Source: Aphrocallistes beatrix
Taxonomy: Eukaryota; Porifera; Hexactinellida; Sceptrulophora; Aphrocallistidae
DNA length: 64,000 nucleotides
Direction: 5' to 3'
Assembly: GCA_963281255.1 (NCBI GenBank)
Contig: OY725505.1
Span: forward strand, 248,001-312,000
Under the pieces are notes generated by a model. That model ran no database searches. It saw nothing but the letters and a program-made list of their open reading frames with translations, and was not told the DNA's origin. The translations under genes were made by a program, and so were the position numbers. This document shows, piece after piece, positions 1-10,542 of this stretch. Positions within the stretch are counted from its first letter, which is position 1, and the number at the start of each line of letters is the position of its first letter.

Positions 1-32
1 ACCCAGATGAACATTTTATTTTTATGCGTCCT

Positions 33-197
33 CAGGGTTTCATACAGAGGGTAGTAGGGGGGGTACTTGCCCCCCCTGTTCATTCAAGTGCCCCCCTAGA
101 AATAAAATGCATAACATGAAGAGATGTGATTTAGTACATGCCCCCCTTAGATATCCCATATTGCCCCCCTTGCATGCAAATCCTGTATGAAACACTG
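33..197. repeat. C-tract-rich element with imperfect terminal inverted repeats
   Basis: The left end reads cagggtttcatacag and the right end ctgtatgaaacactgg, an imperfect inverted repeat. The interior carries several runs of 6-8 G or C (for example near 57-63, 70-76 and 101-106). The shape suggests a small non-autonomous DNA transposon. I could not find a convincing target-site duplication, so the class is open. Confidence 0.4.
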
Positions 198-238
198 GTC
201 CTAGTTTAGAGAGTTCTAGTATATTAGTTGATGTTTAT

Positions 239-1325
239 TTGGTAGTAACGTTCGATCTTTCTATCAAGGCCTTTTGTAAAAATGTGATTTTTCCACATTC
301 GCTCAGTTGCCTAAGTGATATTCGACAACTTGAATCACTTGTGAATGAAATTTCTAGTGCGCCTTATCGATGTGAGCCATCTAAGAATTCTGAATCTACT
401 ACTTCCCATATATCATCAGCGAATATCCATATCCAACAAGCCATTGATATTATGCATACCAGTTCGGATGTGGAAACATCTGAGCATCCAGAAATTTGTC
501 GAATTCATTCAATGCCAGTTAGAAAACAGCCTTGTTCCCAAAAATAGACGTAGATACAACATACTCACACAAATATTATCTCTTAAAACACATCTGATCT
601 CGCCAGCTTGTTATAGTATCTCCAGCACATGCCTTGCCTATCACTTCCTCACTTCAATACTTTAGAAAAATTGTACTCTTCATTTGGGCTCGAAAATGAA
701 TTATTTCCATTCCTGAGCCAAGCAACGTGTTCTTTTTCGAATGAACAAAAACATGTCATCCTTCAAATGGATGAAATTCACGTAAACCCGGTCAGTAGAA
801 CTCGGGATACAACGTACTTCGGTTTAGTACGTACTCATTTCTCTGAACCAGAATTCATTTATTATATAGATTTCTATGTAATATCAACTCGGTTAGTACG
901 TGCTTTTTTTCCGCTTCCTGGAGGGGTACGTACTAACCGAGTTCTACTGTATATCATACAAGGGAGGCAAAATTATAGGATCCAATATACGTGTATGTCC
1001 AGATATCCTACGAAAACTGTAATTGCTATCATGGTCTCTAGCCTTCAGAAAAAATGGTCCTGTATTGTTCGTCTGTTACCATGAAGGGCCAGCGAGGAAA
1101 ATTCTAGTCGAGCTTGCTTTAAACTCAATAGTAGATAACAATGATTGTGATGTCTGGGAAAATACATGTCCTTCCTGCAATATTCCTTATTTTTCGATTC
1201 TACGTAGGTTGTTATTTGTTTCAGGAAATTGTACAAGTATGATAGCTAATAAAGTAAAAAAATATAATTCCATGGTAGTATGTAGAGGAATTGAAAAACG
1301 TAAATTGAAAAAATTTAACTCTTAA
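239..1325 (+). pseudogene. Degenerate P-element/THAP9-like transposase fragment
   Basis: Translation in shifting frames gives pieces typical of P-element-like (THAP9-type) transposases. They are a segment with SPACY near 600, LPHFNTL near 650, KLYSSFGLENELF near 665-710, and KHVILQMDEIHV near 750-785 (the catalytic-core start). After an inserted MITE comes YKGGKIIGS near 954-985, the motif that normally follows the DEIH segment closely. More distal pieces around 1040-1320 look like the same domain. The reading frame breaks at least near 615-625 and again after 1010, and the MITE at 793-949 splits the core, so it cannot encode an active enzyme. Family assignment is from memory of these motifs. 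The boundaries are approximate. Confidence 0.55.
793..949. mobile_element. MITE inserted in the transposase remnant
   Basis: The terminal inverted repeats cagtagaactcgg (left) and ccgagttctactg (right) match exactly. The interior carries inverted copies of a gtacgtac-type motif. The element separates two transposase motifs that should be neighbours. TA follows the right end, but the left flank is GT, so the duplication is decayed or absent. A related short element lies at 40555-40637. Confidence 0.6.
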
Positions 1326-1790
1326 TATCCTTATATTTTAATATAGTATGTGTTTAACTTTATTTTTCTTTATTTAGTTCAGCTGTAAGCGCGGCCAACC
1401 TTTCTCACATGCCAGTAACTCAACCCTCAATTTGTTAATCGGAGACAACAACAGCGCTAAAATGATCGAAAGAAAGTTTATGTATTGTAAAACTGTTTTA
1501 ATACATTATTAATTGTGATTGTAATACTAGTATTGTCTTGTTTATTTCAATTATTTAAATGAAATATATGATATGATATCACTTCAATACTCAATATAGT
1601 ATAGATGATGGAGACATTTAAAATAGAAATTAATGAGGGTTAGATCAAATGTGAACGCTCAAGGCTATCACTCAAATCATTATGTACTTAAATTACCACG
1701 AAATATTGAAAAGTTGGTATTTCATTGTTCGGCTTCGATCGCATCCCTGGTCCAAATTTCACATTCTACTGTGAGGCCTGAGTTAAGTAG
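1326..1790. other. Intergenic, no recognisable content
   Basis: AT-rich sequence after the transposase remnant. I see no coding potential, inverted repeat or repeated unit here. Confidence 0.5.
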
Positions 1791-1796
1791 GCCATG

Positions 1797-2990
1797 GTAT
1801 AGCATATTTACCTTGGTCTGGACTATTATTAATCAATTTCTTCTTAGATTTCACTGCGTAATCTACGTTCAATTTTCAGCAGACATAATTTTGGTCCACT
1901 GAGAAAGAAGTAATTTGACTACTTTAGAGTGGAAAAAACTTTTTACAAAAAAAGTTTTCGCTCCAAAGTAGTCAAAATTTTTCGTTGCCATTTAGACATT
2001 ACTTCAAACCAGGGTTGAAACCGAATAGTTGATTATTCGGTTTAACCAAATATTATTTGCAAATAATTGATATTTGGTTTGTAACCAAATATCATTATTT
2101 GGTATTCGGTTGAGAACCAAATAATTTGGTCAACCGAATAATTTGGTCAACTGAATATTTAGCCAAACAATTAATTTGCATGCTTTCCCAACACAATAAT
2201 CACATGTTCCTACAAGAAGTGGTCCGAACACAAATAAATATAATAGGCTTACTTATACTTGAATATATTTTTGTATAAATATTTATATAAACATTTATGC
2301 AAAAATATAATCAAGTATTATTTGGTTGACCAAATTATTCGGTTGACCAAATTATTTGGTTGACCAAATATTCGGTTAACCAAATTATTTGGTCGACCAA
2401 ATATTCGGTTGACCAAATTATTCGGTTGACCAAATTATTTGGTTGACCAAATATTCGGTTGACCAAATTATTTGGTCTACCCATTATTCGGTTAAATTGG
2501 TATTTGGTTGAAGCGGTTTCAACCTTGCTTCAAACCCATCTTTTTGCAGTTTACAAATTTCTAGAATGTCATTATTCCTAATTTTTCGTCATTATACCCG
2601 TTGTCCCATTTTTAACAAGCATACGTATATAACCAACTTAGTGTATTTGAAAGTAATGAATAATTCTTCTATCATAAACTTAAGAACTCATAGGGTCTTA
2701 TCTTATGATAATGCTGCTCGAGAATGGATCGTTTAATGTGGATAAGAACATACGTAAACTCACAATCCATAATAAAGCAGTGGAGTCTACGAATAAACGG
2801 GCACATTGGGGGCATGGCTTTTGTCCCTTGCAGAGAAATGTCCGCTTCTCGGAGAATGCTCAACTATCACATACGTATATGGTAAATCCATTCCGTTCAA
2901 CCAGGTTTCTCCGTTACAGAGGGGTTGTCTGCTTTTCGGAGTTTCCGTTTTGGAGACTCCACTGTATCACGATAAAGTAATTAACAAAAT
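1797..2990. repeat. 5' part of duplicated unit 1 (upstream of NHL gene 1)
   Basis: Segments 1797-2009, 2528-2610 and 2708-2990 reappear in order at about 6017-6290 and 7010-7290, upstream of the second NHL gene. They include a palindromic stretch around 1910-1975 (a motif of type actttagagt with its complement). Copy 1 is interrupted by a hAT-like MITE and copy 2 by a different element. The flank was therefore duplicated together with the NHL gene, and the copies then gained separate insertions. Confidence 0.7.
2010..2527. mobile_element. hAT-like MITE with 8-bp target duplication
   Basis: The terminal repeats are cagggttgaaaccg and cggtttcaaccttg. The 8-bp direct repeat cttcaaac flanks it at 2002-2009 and 2528-2535. 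The paralogous site near 6210-6225 reads straight through with one copy of that octamer, so this is a proven insertion. The interior is largely tandem variants of a unit built on gaccaaatattcggtt. An 8-bp duplication and a CAGGG start are hAT hallmarks. No transposase is present. Confidence 0.85.
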
Positions 2991-2999
2991 TAGAACATA

Positions 3000-3790
3000 A
3001 AAAGGTACATTCCACACATTGTGCAATACAACGAGGGTAACTTTGAAACGTATCACTATTCGCAAGCTAAAAACATAAAATTACAGAAAAAACAAAGGTA
3101 ATTCACTCCTACCTCGTTTCATTGCATAACATTAACTTTTGACAAAAATGGTTTCAGGTGTAGACGAAATTGCAGTCCTGGACAAACCAAACTAATCGTG
3201 ATTTAACATACAGATGTGATACAAGGCAAAATGCATGTCAATAATCTACAGAGATGGAAAGAAACTCATATTTTGCGGTGTAATTATTTGAATATAATAA
3301 CTATTACGAGACATAATATATTCAGAATAATATTGAAGAGTGCATAAGAAGTGAGTGGTAGAAACTAAACTGTAATTGTGCTCTATTTTCCAGTTAATGT
3401 ATTACTTTTTTGCTCTAAATCTGAAAAATTAGAAGAAATCCGTACAAAGTAAATAATTGGCAGTGTTTAAGTTTATATCATCATCACACCTAACTCTGAG
3501 AGTTTATGTAGAAATCAAAGTTGCCATAGAAATACAATCACAATGGGAACAAAATGGATCAGAATTTTGTATTCAACTATTTGGAATCTGGGATGTAATA
3601 ACGAATAAAAAATGTAGTATTGAGTCAAAATTTCTTCCAGTTAAGAAGTATAGAATTTCAAAGGTCCCATTCTAATGCGACTTATTCAATTTTTGGTGAG
3701 TGAATTTATAACCATCAGATGTGTATTTAAATGAATGCCTGTCAAATACGTATAGAAAATTTCAAACACAATAGACATTTAATTTGGACT
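3000..3790. other. Intergenic, no recognisable content
   Basis: AT-rich sequence. The 72-codon open frame at 3457-3675 has no recognisable motif and no paralogue in the window, so I do not call it a gene. Confidence 0.45.
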
Positions 3791-3796
3791 AGGGAT

Positions 3797-3963
3797 GTTG
3801 CTAACTCATTTCCAGTTAAGTCATTAGGGGGAGCCAAAAATAAAAAAATAAAAAAATAAATAAATAGAAGTAGGGTAGTGAGAACTTCAAAATTAGTCTT
3901 GCGTTAATTAACAAAAAAATGTCAATTCTATCAATAGAATTGGCCCCATAGCATTGGTGAGTT
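3797..3963. repeat. Dispersed repeat F, copy 1
   Basis: The left part resembles gctaactcatttccagtt followed by aagtcatt. The right part has a hairpin made of attctat and atagaat before ggcccca. The same composite recurs near 9505-9605, 15500-15610, 24345-24445, 50045-50160 and 61545-61625, in both orientations. It looks like a short non-autonomous transposon of unknown class. Confidence 0.5.
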
Positions 3964-3987
3964 TAATTATGCAACACATTATAGTGG

Positions 3988-4172
3988 TACAGTGGGATCC
4001 GCTTATTATAACTCGGGTTTACTCACAAAAAGGTGGCTAATACGCGAAGTGGCTAATAAGGGAACATAATGAATACAAATTCTACACTTAGGACTTGAAA
4101 ATTGGTTGCTAATAGAACAATATTGCTAATTATTATATTGCTAAAGTTGATAATAAAGCGAACTCTGCTGTA
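3988..4172. mobile_element. TA-flanked MITE
   Basis: Starts tacagtgggatccgctt and ends gcgaactctgctgta. The termini are inverted and lie on TA, in the style of Tc1/mariner/pogo-derived MITEs. It sits about 490 bp upstream of the first NHL gene start and may separate the gene from older upstream sequence. Confidence 0.5.
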
Positions 4173-4661
4173 GTTCGAAATTAAGATACGAACTAGAAAC
4201 AATTAGTATCTCGCACTTTAACATGATTCCACGGAGATATCGCATGAAAATGCAGCGCAATCTATTTTGATCAATAAAAGCTATAATAATTCTATGCTTA
4301 TACTATGTGAAAACTTTATAAAACAGTACAACTTACTTAAATATTTATTAGAGACATGATCATGATGAAATTATGTGAGTGGCTAATATAACACCTATAT
4401 GCTTGTACGAATTATAATGAACAAATGTACATTATTATTATTATTAGGCATAATATTTTATTATCATGGTAGAAGATATATTTAGAAAAATAGCCCACAC
4501 TCTCATGTTCTACTGAGTTATAGTGGGATTTTTCGCGATTGGAAACTACCTTAATAATACTCATCCAGATATGTACAAGAGTGAGGAAGAAATAAATCAT
4601 TTAAAAAACTATAAAACAAAATGCTTTGAGACGTAAATAATCAGGAGATCCTTCTCCCACG

Positions 4662-5618
4662 ATGGCAGCTAGACACCATGAAAAAAAAGAAGATTTTGAG
4701 AAAATCAATCCTAATCTCAAAATCTCCAGAGTCAATATGATCGAGATGATAGATATTAACCAAGAAAAAGATTATGAAGAACTAGTTCATCAAAAGGCTG
4801 AAGAGGACTTTTCTTTTCTTATAATACAGGAATCGGGTATTGATTTTAACATCGAGGAAAGAAAACCTCAATTCCCAATAAATTATGACAAAACACAGAG
4901 TTTCAAGCATCCAAGAGCAATCTGCATATCAGAATGCAAACGAGTATTCATAACAGATCATGGAAACTCAAGGATTGCGGAGTTTAGCATTGATGGAGAA
5001 TATAAAGGTGAAATGCGTTGTGGGTTGAAAGGTCCTTGGGGCATAGCCATTTGTGGCAAGATCTTGTACGTAACAGACATCGAGAATCCCCAGATAGTGT
5101 CCATCCATATCGAGACTAAAGATGTTACACAGAAATTCGAGCATCGTCTGAAAACCCCAAGACAGTTAGCAGTGAATGAGAAGAAAGAGCTTTGGGTTCC
5201 CGATGACAACATACATGAAGTGTTGATCTTGGAAATTAATCCGGAAATGAAAATAATAGACATTATAATCGCCCACCATCTGAAGTTACCAATGGATGTG
5301 AAATTCCTCTCAGAAAACGCCTTTATTTTGAGTCGACGTAAGCGTGTATTAGAATTCAATCAAGATTCGAGGCAGTGCACCCGAATTGTCAAAATAGAGG
5401 CAGGATCTGAAGGGTACTTTTTTTTCGTAATCTCAGATTATTTCCTAATATCAGAAGTACATTGCAAGTCGGTTCAAGTGTACAGAAAAACAGGCAAGAA
5501 AGAGACGAATATCGGAGATAGACTAGAGCAGATGCCATTAGGGATTTGCATGCATGAGTCTGACAAATTATTAGTCATCTTTCCGTCTTCTTCTAGGTTC
5601 CCTTGGATGATTTTCTAG
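4662..5618 (+). CDS. NHL-type beta-propeller protein, intact copy
   Basis: A single exon of 318 codons starting at the ATG at 4662. From about residue 80 the protein consists of five to six degenerate repeats of roughly 40-45 residues. Each has a hydrophobic strand and a D-x-x-N/H-x-R/Q turn. The first repeat (PRAICIS, then VFITDHGNSRIAEFSIDGEY) is a textbook NHL repeat, and the later blades are weaker. No signal peptide or membrane segment is visible, so it is probably cytosolic. NHL propellers generally bind protein or RNA partners; the partner here is unknown. Residues 37-55 carry the motif DYEELVHQKAEEDFSFL, shared with the neighbouring small proteins. An AATAAA lies at 5776. A frameshifted paralogue follows 2 kb downstream. 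Confidence 0.8.
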   Translation: MAARHHEKKEDFEKINPNLKISRVNMIEMIDINQEKDYEELVHQKAEEDFSFLIIQESGIDFNIEERKPQFPINYDKTQSFKHPRAICISECKRVFITDHGNSRIAEFSIDGEYKGEMRCGLKGPWGIAICGKILYVTDIENPQIVSIHIETKDVTQKFEHRLKTPRQLAVNEKKELWVPDDNIHEVLILEINPEMKIIDIIIAHHLKLPMDVKFLSENAFILSRRKRVLEFNQDSRQCTRIVKIEAGSEGYFFFVISDYFLISEVHCKSVQVYRKTGKKETNIGDRLEQMPLGICMHESDKLLVIFPSSSRFPWMIF

Positions 5619-5775
5619 AGCAGACGATGAATACGCATACATACTCTTTTCGCATGCTACGGGCAAAACTTTGAAAACGCACCGCATCTAGCTCCGCAGC
5701 CTTGTACTTTTTTGCTCTTCTTTTCAGTAAAATATATTCACGTTTTATTTGTTTGTTTGTTTGTTGTGCTTAATT

Positions 5776-5781
5776 AATAAA
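5776..5781 (+). terminator. Polyadenylation signal for NHL gene 1
   Basis: AATAAA about 160 bp after the stop codon, in AT-rich sequence. The canonical hexamer and its position fit the 3' end of the NHL gene. Confidence 0.5.
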
Positions 5782-6016
5782 GTCTATATCTGCTAAATTT
5801 CAGAAGTTTTAAAATAAGCTATTACTATTTGATACAACCTAATTCGGTGCAAAATGCCATTTTAATAATCCAGGAATTCTATGGAACATTTTCGTAATTG
5901 GAGAAATTATATTTTCTAAATTATAATTGACCACATGTGGCACATATGCATTGTTTATTTCTAGTGCAATTCTCATGTTCCATATTTCCAATACATTTCA
6001 TTCAAAATACTCTGTA

Positions 6017-7320
6017 TAGTATATTTACCTTGGTCTGGACTATTATTAATCAATTTCTTCTTAGATTTCACCGCGTAATCCACGTTTAATTTTCAGCAGA
6101 AATAATTTTGGTCCACTGAGAAGGAAGTAATTTTACTACTTTAGAGTGAAAAAAAAATTTTTTGCTCTAAAGTAGTCAAATCTTTTCGTTGCCATTTAGA
6201 CATTACTTCAAACCCATCTTTTTGCAGTTTACAAAATTCTAGAACGTCTTTATTCCTAATTTTTCGTCATTATACCCGTTGTCCCATTTTTAGTGCAGCT
6301 CCTATAGGGAGATGCCCTTATGGCATGGACGGAGTATCTCGTCCGTCCGTATGTATGTCCGTACGCGCGCTACTGCGAAATCTAACAGTCTGATTTTTAC
6401 CAAATTTCGCATGTAGGATCTCTTTATGGTGTAGATGTGCACCGTAAACATTTTTTCGCAAAATCTCATCACTTCCGGTTTTTATAAGTATATATTCATA
6501 TTTTAACACCTCCACTACAAAGCTTTGTTTAAAGATATAAGATCTCAACGACTATTGTAGGGCATCTCAACATGTAGGATCCGATTTTCGCACTTTAAAA
6601 GTGATAATGTGCGAATGTTATGAGTTACTACATAAGATTATATACATATTTTGACACCTTTTGAAAAATTCTTATTTTGAGGTAAAAGCGAGTTCTCAAC
6701 GGCTATGCTAGGATATTTTAATATGTAGATTCCGATTTTCGCACTTTAAAAGTGATAATGTGCGAATGTTATGAGTTACTACATCGGTTTACATGCATAT
6801 TTTCACACCGAAAAATTCTTATTTTGAGCTAAAGACGAGCTCTCAACGGCTATTATAGAGTATTTTAATATGTAGACGCCAAATTTTCACACTTGGAATG
6901 CCGTAAAATGAGTATTTCCCGATGTATTCCGATATTCACATTTCATGTTCCATCAAGTCACTTCCTGGAGCTGCACTATCGGTCTGTCGATCGACATTTT
7001 TAACATGTATAATGCTGCTCGAGAATGGATCGTTTTGTGTGGATAAAAACATACGTAAACTCACAATTCATTATAAAGCAGTGGAGTTTCCGAATAAACG
7101 GCCAAATTGGGGGCATGGCTTTTGTCCCTTGCAGAGAAATGTCCGCTTCTCGGAGAATGCTCAATTATCACATACATATACTATGGTAAATCCATTCCGT
7201 TCAACCAGGTTTGTCCGTTACAGAGGGGTTGTCTGCTTTTCGGAGTGTCCGTTTATGGAGACTCCCGCTGTATCACAAAAAGTTACTGCCACAAAATTAG
7301 AAAATAAAAAGGTACATTCT
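6017..7320. repeat. 5' part of duplicated unit 2 (upstream of NHL gene 2)
   Basis: Segments 6017-6290 and 7010-7290 match 1797-2610 and 2708-2990 closely. Further on, 7338-7400 matches 3850-3910 (aatagaagta then cttcaaaattag-type sequence). The duplicated block thus includes both the upstream flank and the NHL gene. Copy 2 lacks the hAT MITE but carries element E. Confidence 0.7.
6291..6978. mobile_element. Element E, terminal-inverted-repeat transposon with internal tandem repeats
   Basis: Begins tagtgcagctcc and ends ggagctgcacta, an exact inverted repeat. Inside, a block with tccgattttcgcactttaaa occurs at about 6580 and 6728 (spacing near 150 bp), with a decayed third copy near 6870. One end of the same family recurs in inverse orientation at 12905-13165, and shorter related pieces lie near 26160-26230 and 61220-61290. 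It encodes no recognisable transposase. Confidence 0.65.
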
Positions 7321-7605
7321 ACGCCGTAAAATTCGGAGTAGAAACTATAAATAGAAGTACGGTAGTCAGAATTTCAAAATTAGCCTTGCGTTAATCAACA
7401 AAAAATTTAATAAAATAATTTTTTTGACGGAAGCATAAGGTAAAAATACGAAAATTAATACTGAAATGCTATAACACATGCTGTTATAAAATGTACACGG
7501 ATATCAATTTCTACTCAAAAGCGAATCAAAGTTAACAAAGACTACAAGATATGAATGATTACGATTAAATATTGTTCCAATACTGTGAAATGGCTACACC
7601 ATGAG

Positions 7606-7613
7606 TATATAAA
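7606..7613 (+). promoter_or_regulatory. TATA box of NHL gene 2
   Basis: TATATAAA 76 bp upstream of the ATG at 7682. TATA-like boxes also sit 63-80 bp upstream of three of the four small genes downstream (11702, 13860, 17224), which suggests a shared promoter layout in this cluster. Confidence 0.5.
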
Positions 7614-7681
7614 TATCTAGCATGAACAATAAATACTATAAATACATTTGAGAGGCATCGAAATCAAACTCAGTACCAAAC

Positions 7682-8588
7682 ATGGCAAGCAATAATATTC
7701 CTTCCTGCCCCACAGATCTTGTTAGTTTCCCTGAAAAGAGTTGTAATGAACTAGCTCGTCATACGGCTGAAGAGGACTTTTCCTCTCTTTTAATTGGGGA
7801 GTCGGATTTGGGTACGAATACTCGTTTGCATTCTGATATGGAGAATACCCTTGAAGGCTTGAAACCCTGTGACAAAACAGAGAGTTTCAATCATTCAAGA
7901 GCAATCTGCATATCAGAATGTAAACGAGTATTCATAACAGATCATGGAAACTCAAGGATTGTGGAGTTTAGCATTGATGGAGAATATAAAGGTGAAATCC
8001 GTTGTGGGTTGAAAGGTCCTTGGGGCATAGCCATTTGTGGCAAGATCTTGTACGTAACAGACATCGAGATTCCCCAGATAGTGTCCATCCATATCGATAC
8101 TAAAGATGTTACAGAGATTCGAGAATCGTCTGATTAAGCCAAGACAGTTAGCAGTCAGTGAGAAGAAAGAGCTTTGGGTTCCCGATGAAAACATAGATGA
8201 GGTGTTGATCTTGGAAATTAATCCGGAAATGAAAATAATACACATTATAAACACCAACCATTTGAAGTTACCAATGGACGTGAAATTCCTCTCAGAATAT
8301 GCCTTTATTTTGAGTCGGCATAAAAGTGTATTAGAATTCAAACAAGATTCTAGGCAGTGCACCCGAATTGTCAAAATAGATGCAGAATCTCAAGGGTACT
8401 TTTTCTTTGTGACCTCAGATTATTTCCTAATATCAGAAGTACATTGCAAGTCGGTTCAAGTGTACGGCAAAACTGGAAAGAAAAAGACGAATGTCGGAGA
8501 TATATTGGAGCAGATGCCATTAGGGATTTGTATTCCTGAGTTGGGAAAATTATTCGTCATCTATCCACCTTTCTCTAAGCTTTCTTAG
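7682..8588 (+). pseudogene. NHL-type beta-propeller protein, frameshifted copy
   Basis: A paralogue of the gene at 4662, closely similar at nucleotide level from about 7880 on. The frame opens with an ATG at 7682 and runs to 8137, where it stops early. The rest of the propeller continues in another frame from about 8106 to 8588. Alignment to copy 1 shows a net 2-nt loss in an ACAC stretch near 8109-8112, which accounts for the shift exactly. The N-terminus differs from copy 1 but keeps the motif NELARHTAEEDFSSLL at residues 22-37. No splice sites rescue the frame. A sequencing error, or a functional N-terminal product of 151 aa, cannot be excluded. A TATA box lies at 7606 and an AATAAA at 8711. 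Confidence 0.7.
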
Positions 8589-8710
8589 ATGATTTTCTAG
8601 CACACACAACAAATGCCAACATCATGTATTAGCCAAACTGTAGCAAGTATGCAAACGGATTCACAATTAATTCCGCAGGCATATAGTATGTATATACAAT
8701 GCATATTATA

Positions 8711-8716
8711 AATAAA
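8711..8716 (+). terminator. Polyadenylation signal for NHL copy 2
   Basis: AATAAA about 125 bp after the last in-frame stop of the second propeller copy, at a spacing similar to that of copy 1. Confidence 0.4.
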
Positions 8717-8806
8717 TATATTCATGCTCTATTTGCTTACATTAATGTATATTTGTTATATCTTCATAAATTTAATGGTCATTTGATAATCCTAATTTGG
8801 TTTTAA

Positions 8807-8922
8807 CCGTAGAATGCCCATAGGGGACATAGTGTCCCCGATATCGCGGATGTCTCCCAGTCATTTTCTATGGCACTGAAGCCATAAAGTGCGAAGCCAT
8901 ATAAATGCGGGGCATTCTACAG
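8807..8922. mobile_element. TTAA-flanked MITE (piggyBac-like), copy 1
   Basis: Flanked by TTAA at 8803-8806 and 8923-8926. The termini ccgtagaatgccc and gggcattctacag are inverted repeats. It contains a palindromic core with ccccgatatcgcggatgtct. Related copies lie at 41689-41789 and 54413-54531, and a diverged one at 57983-58087. All are bounded by TTAA, the piggyBac target. Confidence 0.75.
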
Positions 8923-8929
8923 TTAAAAT

Positions 8930-10280
8930 GCCATTTTAATTTGTATAATAAACCAGAGATATTTCGTTTGTATCTCTATCTCAAATTTTCAGTTTTTTAA
9001 TTTATATACATGCATATGCATGGAACTTTTTTTAAATTTGGAATATTTTCTAAAAATTGACAACACACATTGTTTCTTGAATGCAATTATCTTGTTCCAT
9101 AATGTCCTATTAATCTCATTCAGCACATTATGTACGTATATTACCTGATCCAGGTTATTTTAGTTGAACTTTCTTACATTTGACTGTGTACGTAATATAC
9201 ATTCAAATTGTATCATGGATATATCTTTGGCACATTGCGAAAGGAAGTATGCTGTATTAAAGTATTAATATTATGTAATTTGTAATCAAACCTTTTTTGT
9301 AGCCTTTTAGATATTCATTTATGCACCTTTTCTGTAATAATTTCCCTTCTTAGGCAATACTAGTGTAAGCCTTAATAAATCCTTGCACTTGGCTCTATGA
9401 TTTTGCCATATGCTAACTCATCATAATTCAATCTATCAATCAATCTAAATATCAGAATCTAATCAATCATTATCTTCAATTAAACCCACGCTTTCCACAG
9501 GAATGTGTTGCGTCATTTCCGGTTTAGGTCATTTTCAATGGGGAAGCCATATAAGTTTGGGGTTACTACTATAAATAGAAAAATCCCAAATGCTTCCAAG
9601 GGTTAAATCACAGGCTAGTAACACTGTCATTATAGAAGATATATTTTTCAGAGATTATTTGTCAATCTTTTAAAAATAAAGGTAAAAAACACGACGAGTA
9701 ATAGTGTTCTTATAACTGAAAAGAATCTTTTAATAAAGTTGAAGGATCTGAATCCTTCATATTTATTAAAAGATTCCGACTTATTACTCAGAAATAGTTT
9801 CATTTTCCCTTGGACTTTCAGATGTTTAAGGAGATATATCTGATCAAACAAAATATACGTATAATAGCTGTATTTTATAAAAGCTTACATCTGCAAAATT
9901 TATCTCACATCATTAGTTTATCCATTTCATCATTACAAGTAAGTATTCATATTTAAAAAATTAATTAATTAACACTTGGTACTGTAACTATATTCATAAT
10001 ATCACACATCATGTTCAAAAAGATTACTACAATTATTTGGAATATTGATACAAATCGAAAATGATGCTATGTATTACAGTTGTGTTTTGCAACTATGGTT
10101 TGGCAAACCCAGCCTCTCTAGGTAGATGATACAGAGCATATGCCCTGCAAAAAATTTTATTCGAAGAATGAATGTTATTGTTGTCTGTGATTTAATGATT
10201 GCATCAGATATTTTGCAACCATAAATTTTTATATGTATTGATGGCATAATACATAACTTATCACTTCGGTTTGTGGTTCC
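8930..10280. other. Intergenic with repeat F and a hairpin
   Basis: AT-rich, no gene seen. It contains a copy of dispersed repeat F at about 9505-9605 and a near-perfect 25-bp-arm hairpin at 9723-9776. The rest shows nothing recognisable. Confidence 0.5.
9723..9776. repeat. Near-perfect inverted repeat (hairpin)
   Basis: The left arm gaatcttttaataaa, then gaaggat, is matched by the complement in the right arm, with two mismatches and a loop of about 3 nt. It may be the core of a foldback element. No flanking duplication was found. Confidence 0.55.
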
Positions 10281-10288
10281 GTTATTGT

Positions 10289-10542
10289 CAGGGCTTTTGT
10301 CATCAACTCTAATGACTCGAGTCATCGAGTCATCTGACTCGTTAATGAAATCTGATGATTCGATGACTCGGTAACTCGCGAGTCATGACCTGAGTCAGCG
10401 AGTCATGACTCGATGAGTTCGATAAATGACTTGATGACTCGCGAGTCACAGAGTCATATGACTCGAGTAATCGGATCTGACTCGATGACTTCTGATGACT
10501 CACGAGTCATTGAGCCAATCAAATGACTCGTGAAAAGCCCTG
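10289..10542. mobile_element. hAT-like MITE filled with GACTCGA-type satellite
   Basis: The termini cagggcttttgtca and tgaaaagccctg are inverted. The flanks gttattgt (10281-10288) and gtcattgt (10543-10550) form an 8-bp duplication with one mismatch. The interior is almost wholly variants of gactcgatgactcgcgagtc in both orientations. Confidence 0.75.

Noticed and set aside
2705..2980. Open frame of 91 codons with a near copy at 6922-7329
   Set aside because: Both lie in the duplicated non-coding flank of the NHL genes. Frames shift between the copies and there is no recognisable domain, so the similarity is due to duplication of DNA rather than protein conservation.
4958..5359. 133-codon minus-strand frame (and 7952-8374)
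   Set aside because: Antisense shadows of the two NHL copies; the + strand frames have the clear repeats.
6318..6548. 76-codon minus-strand frame, similar to the frame at 12942-13151
   Set aside because: Both are inside copies of element E. No transposase or known motif; they are open by chance within the repeat.
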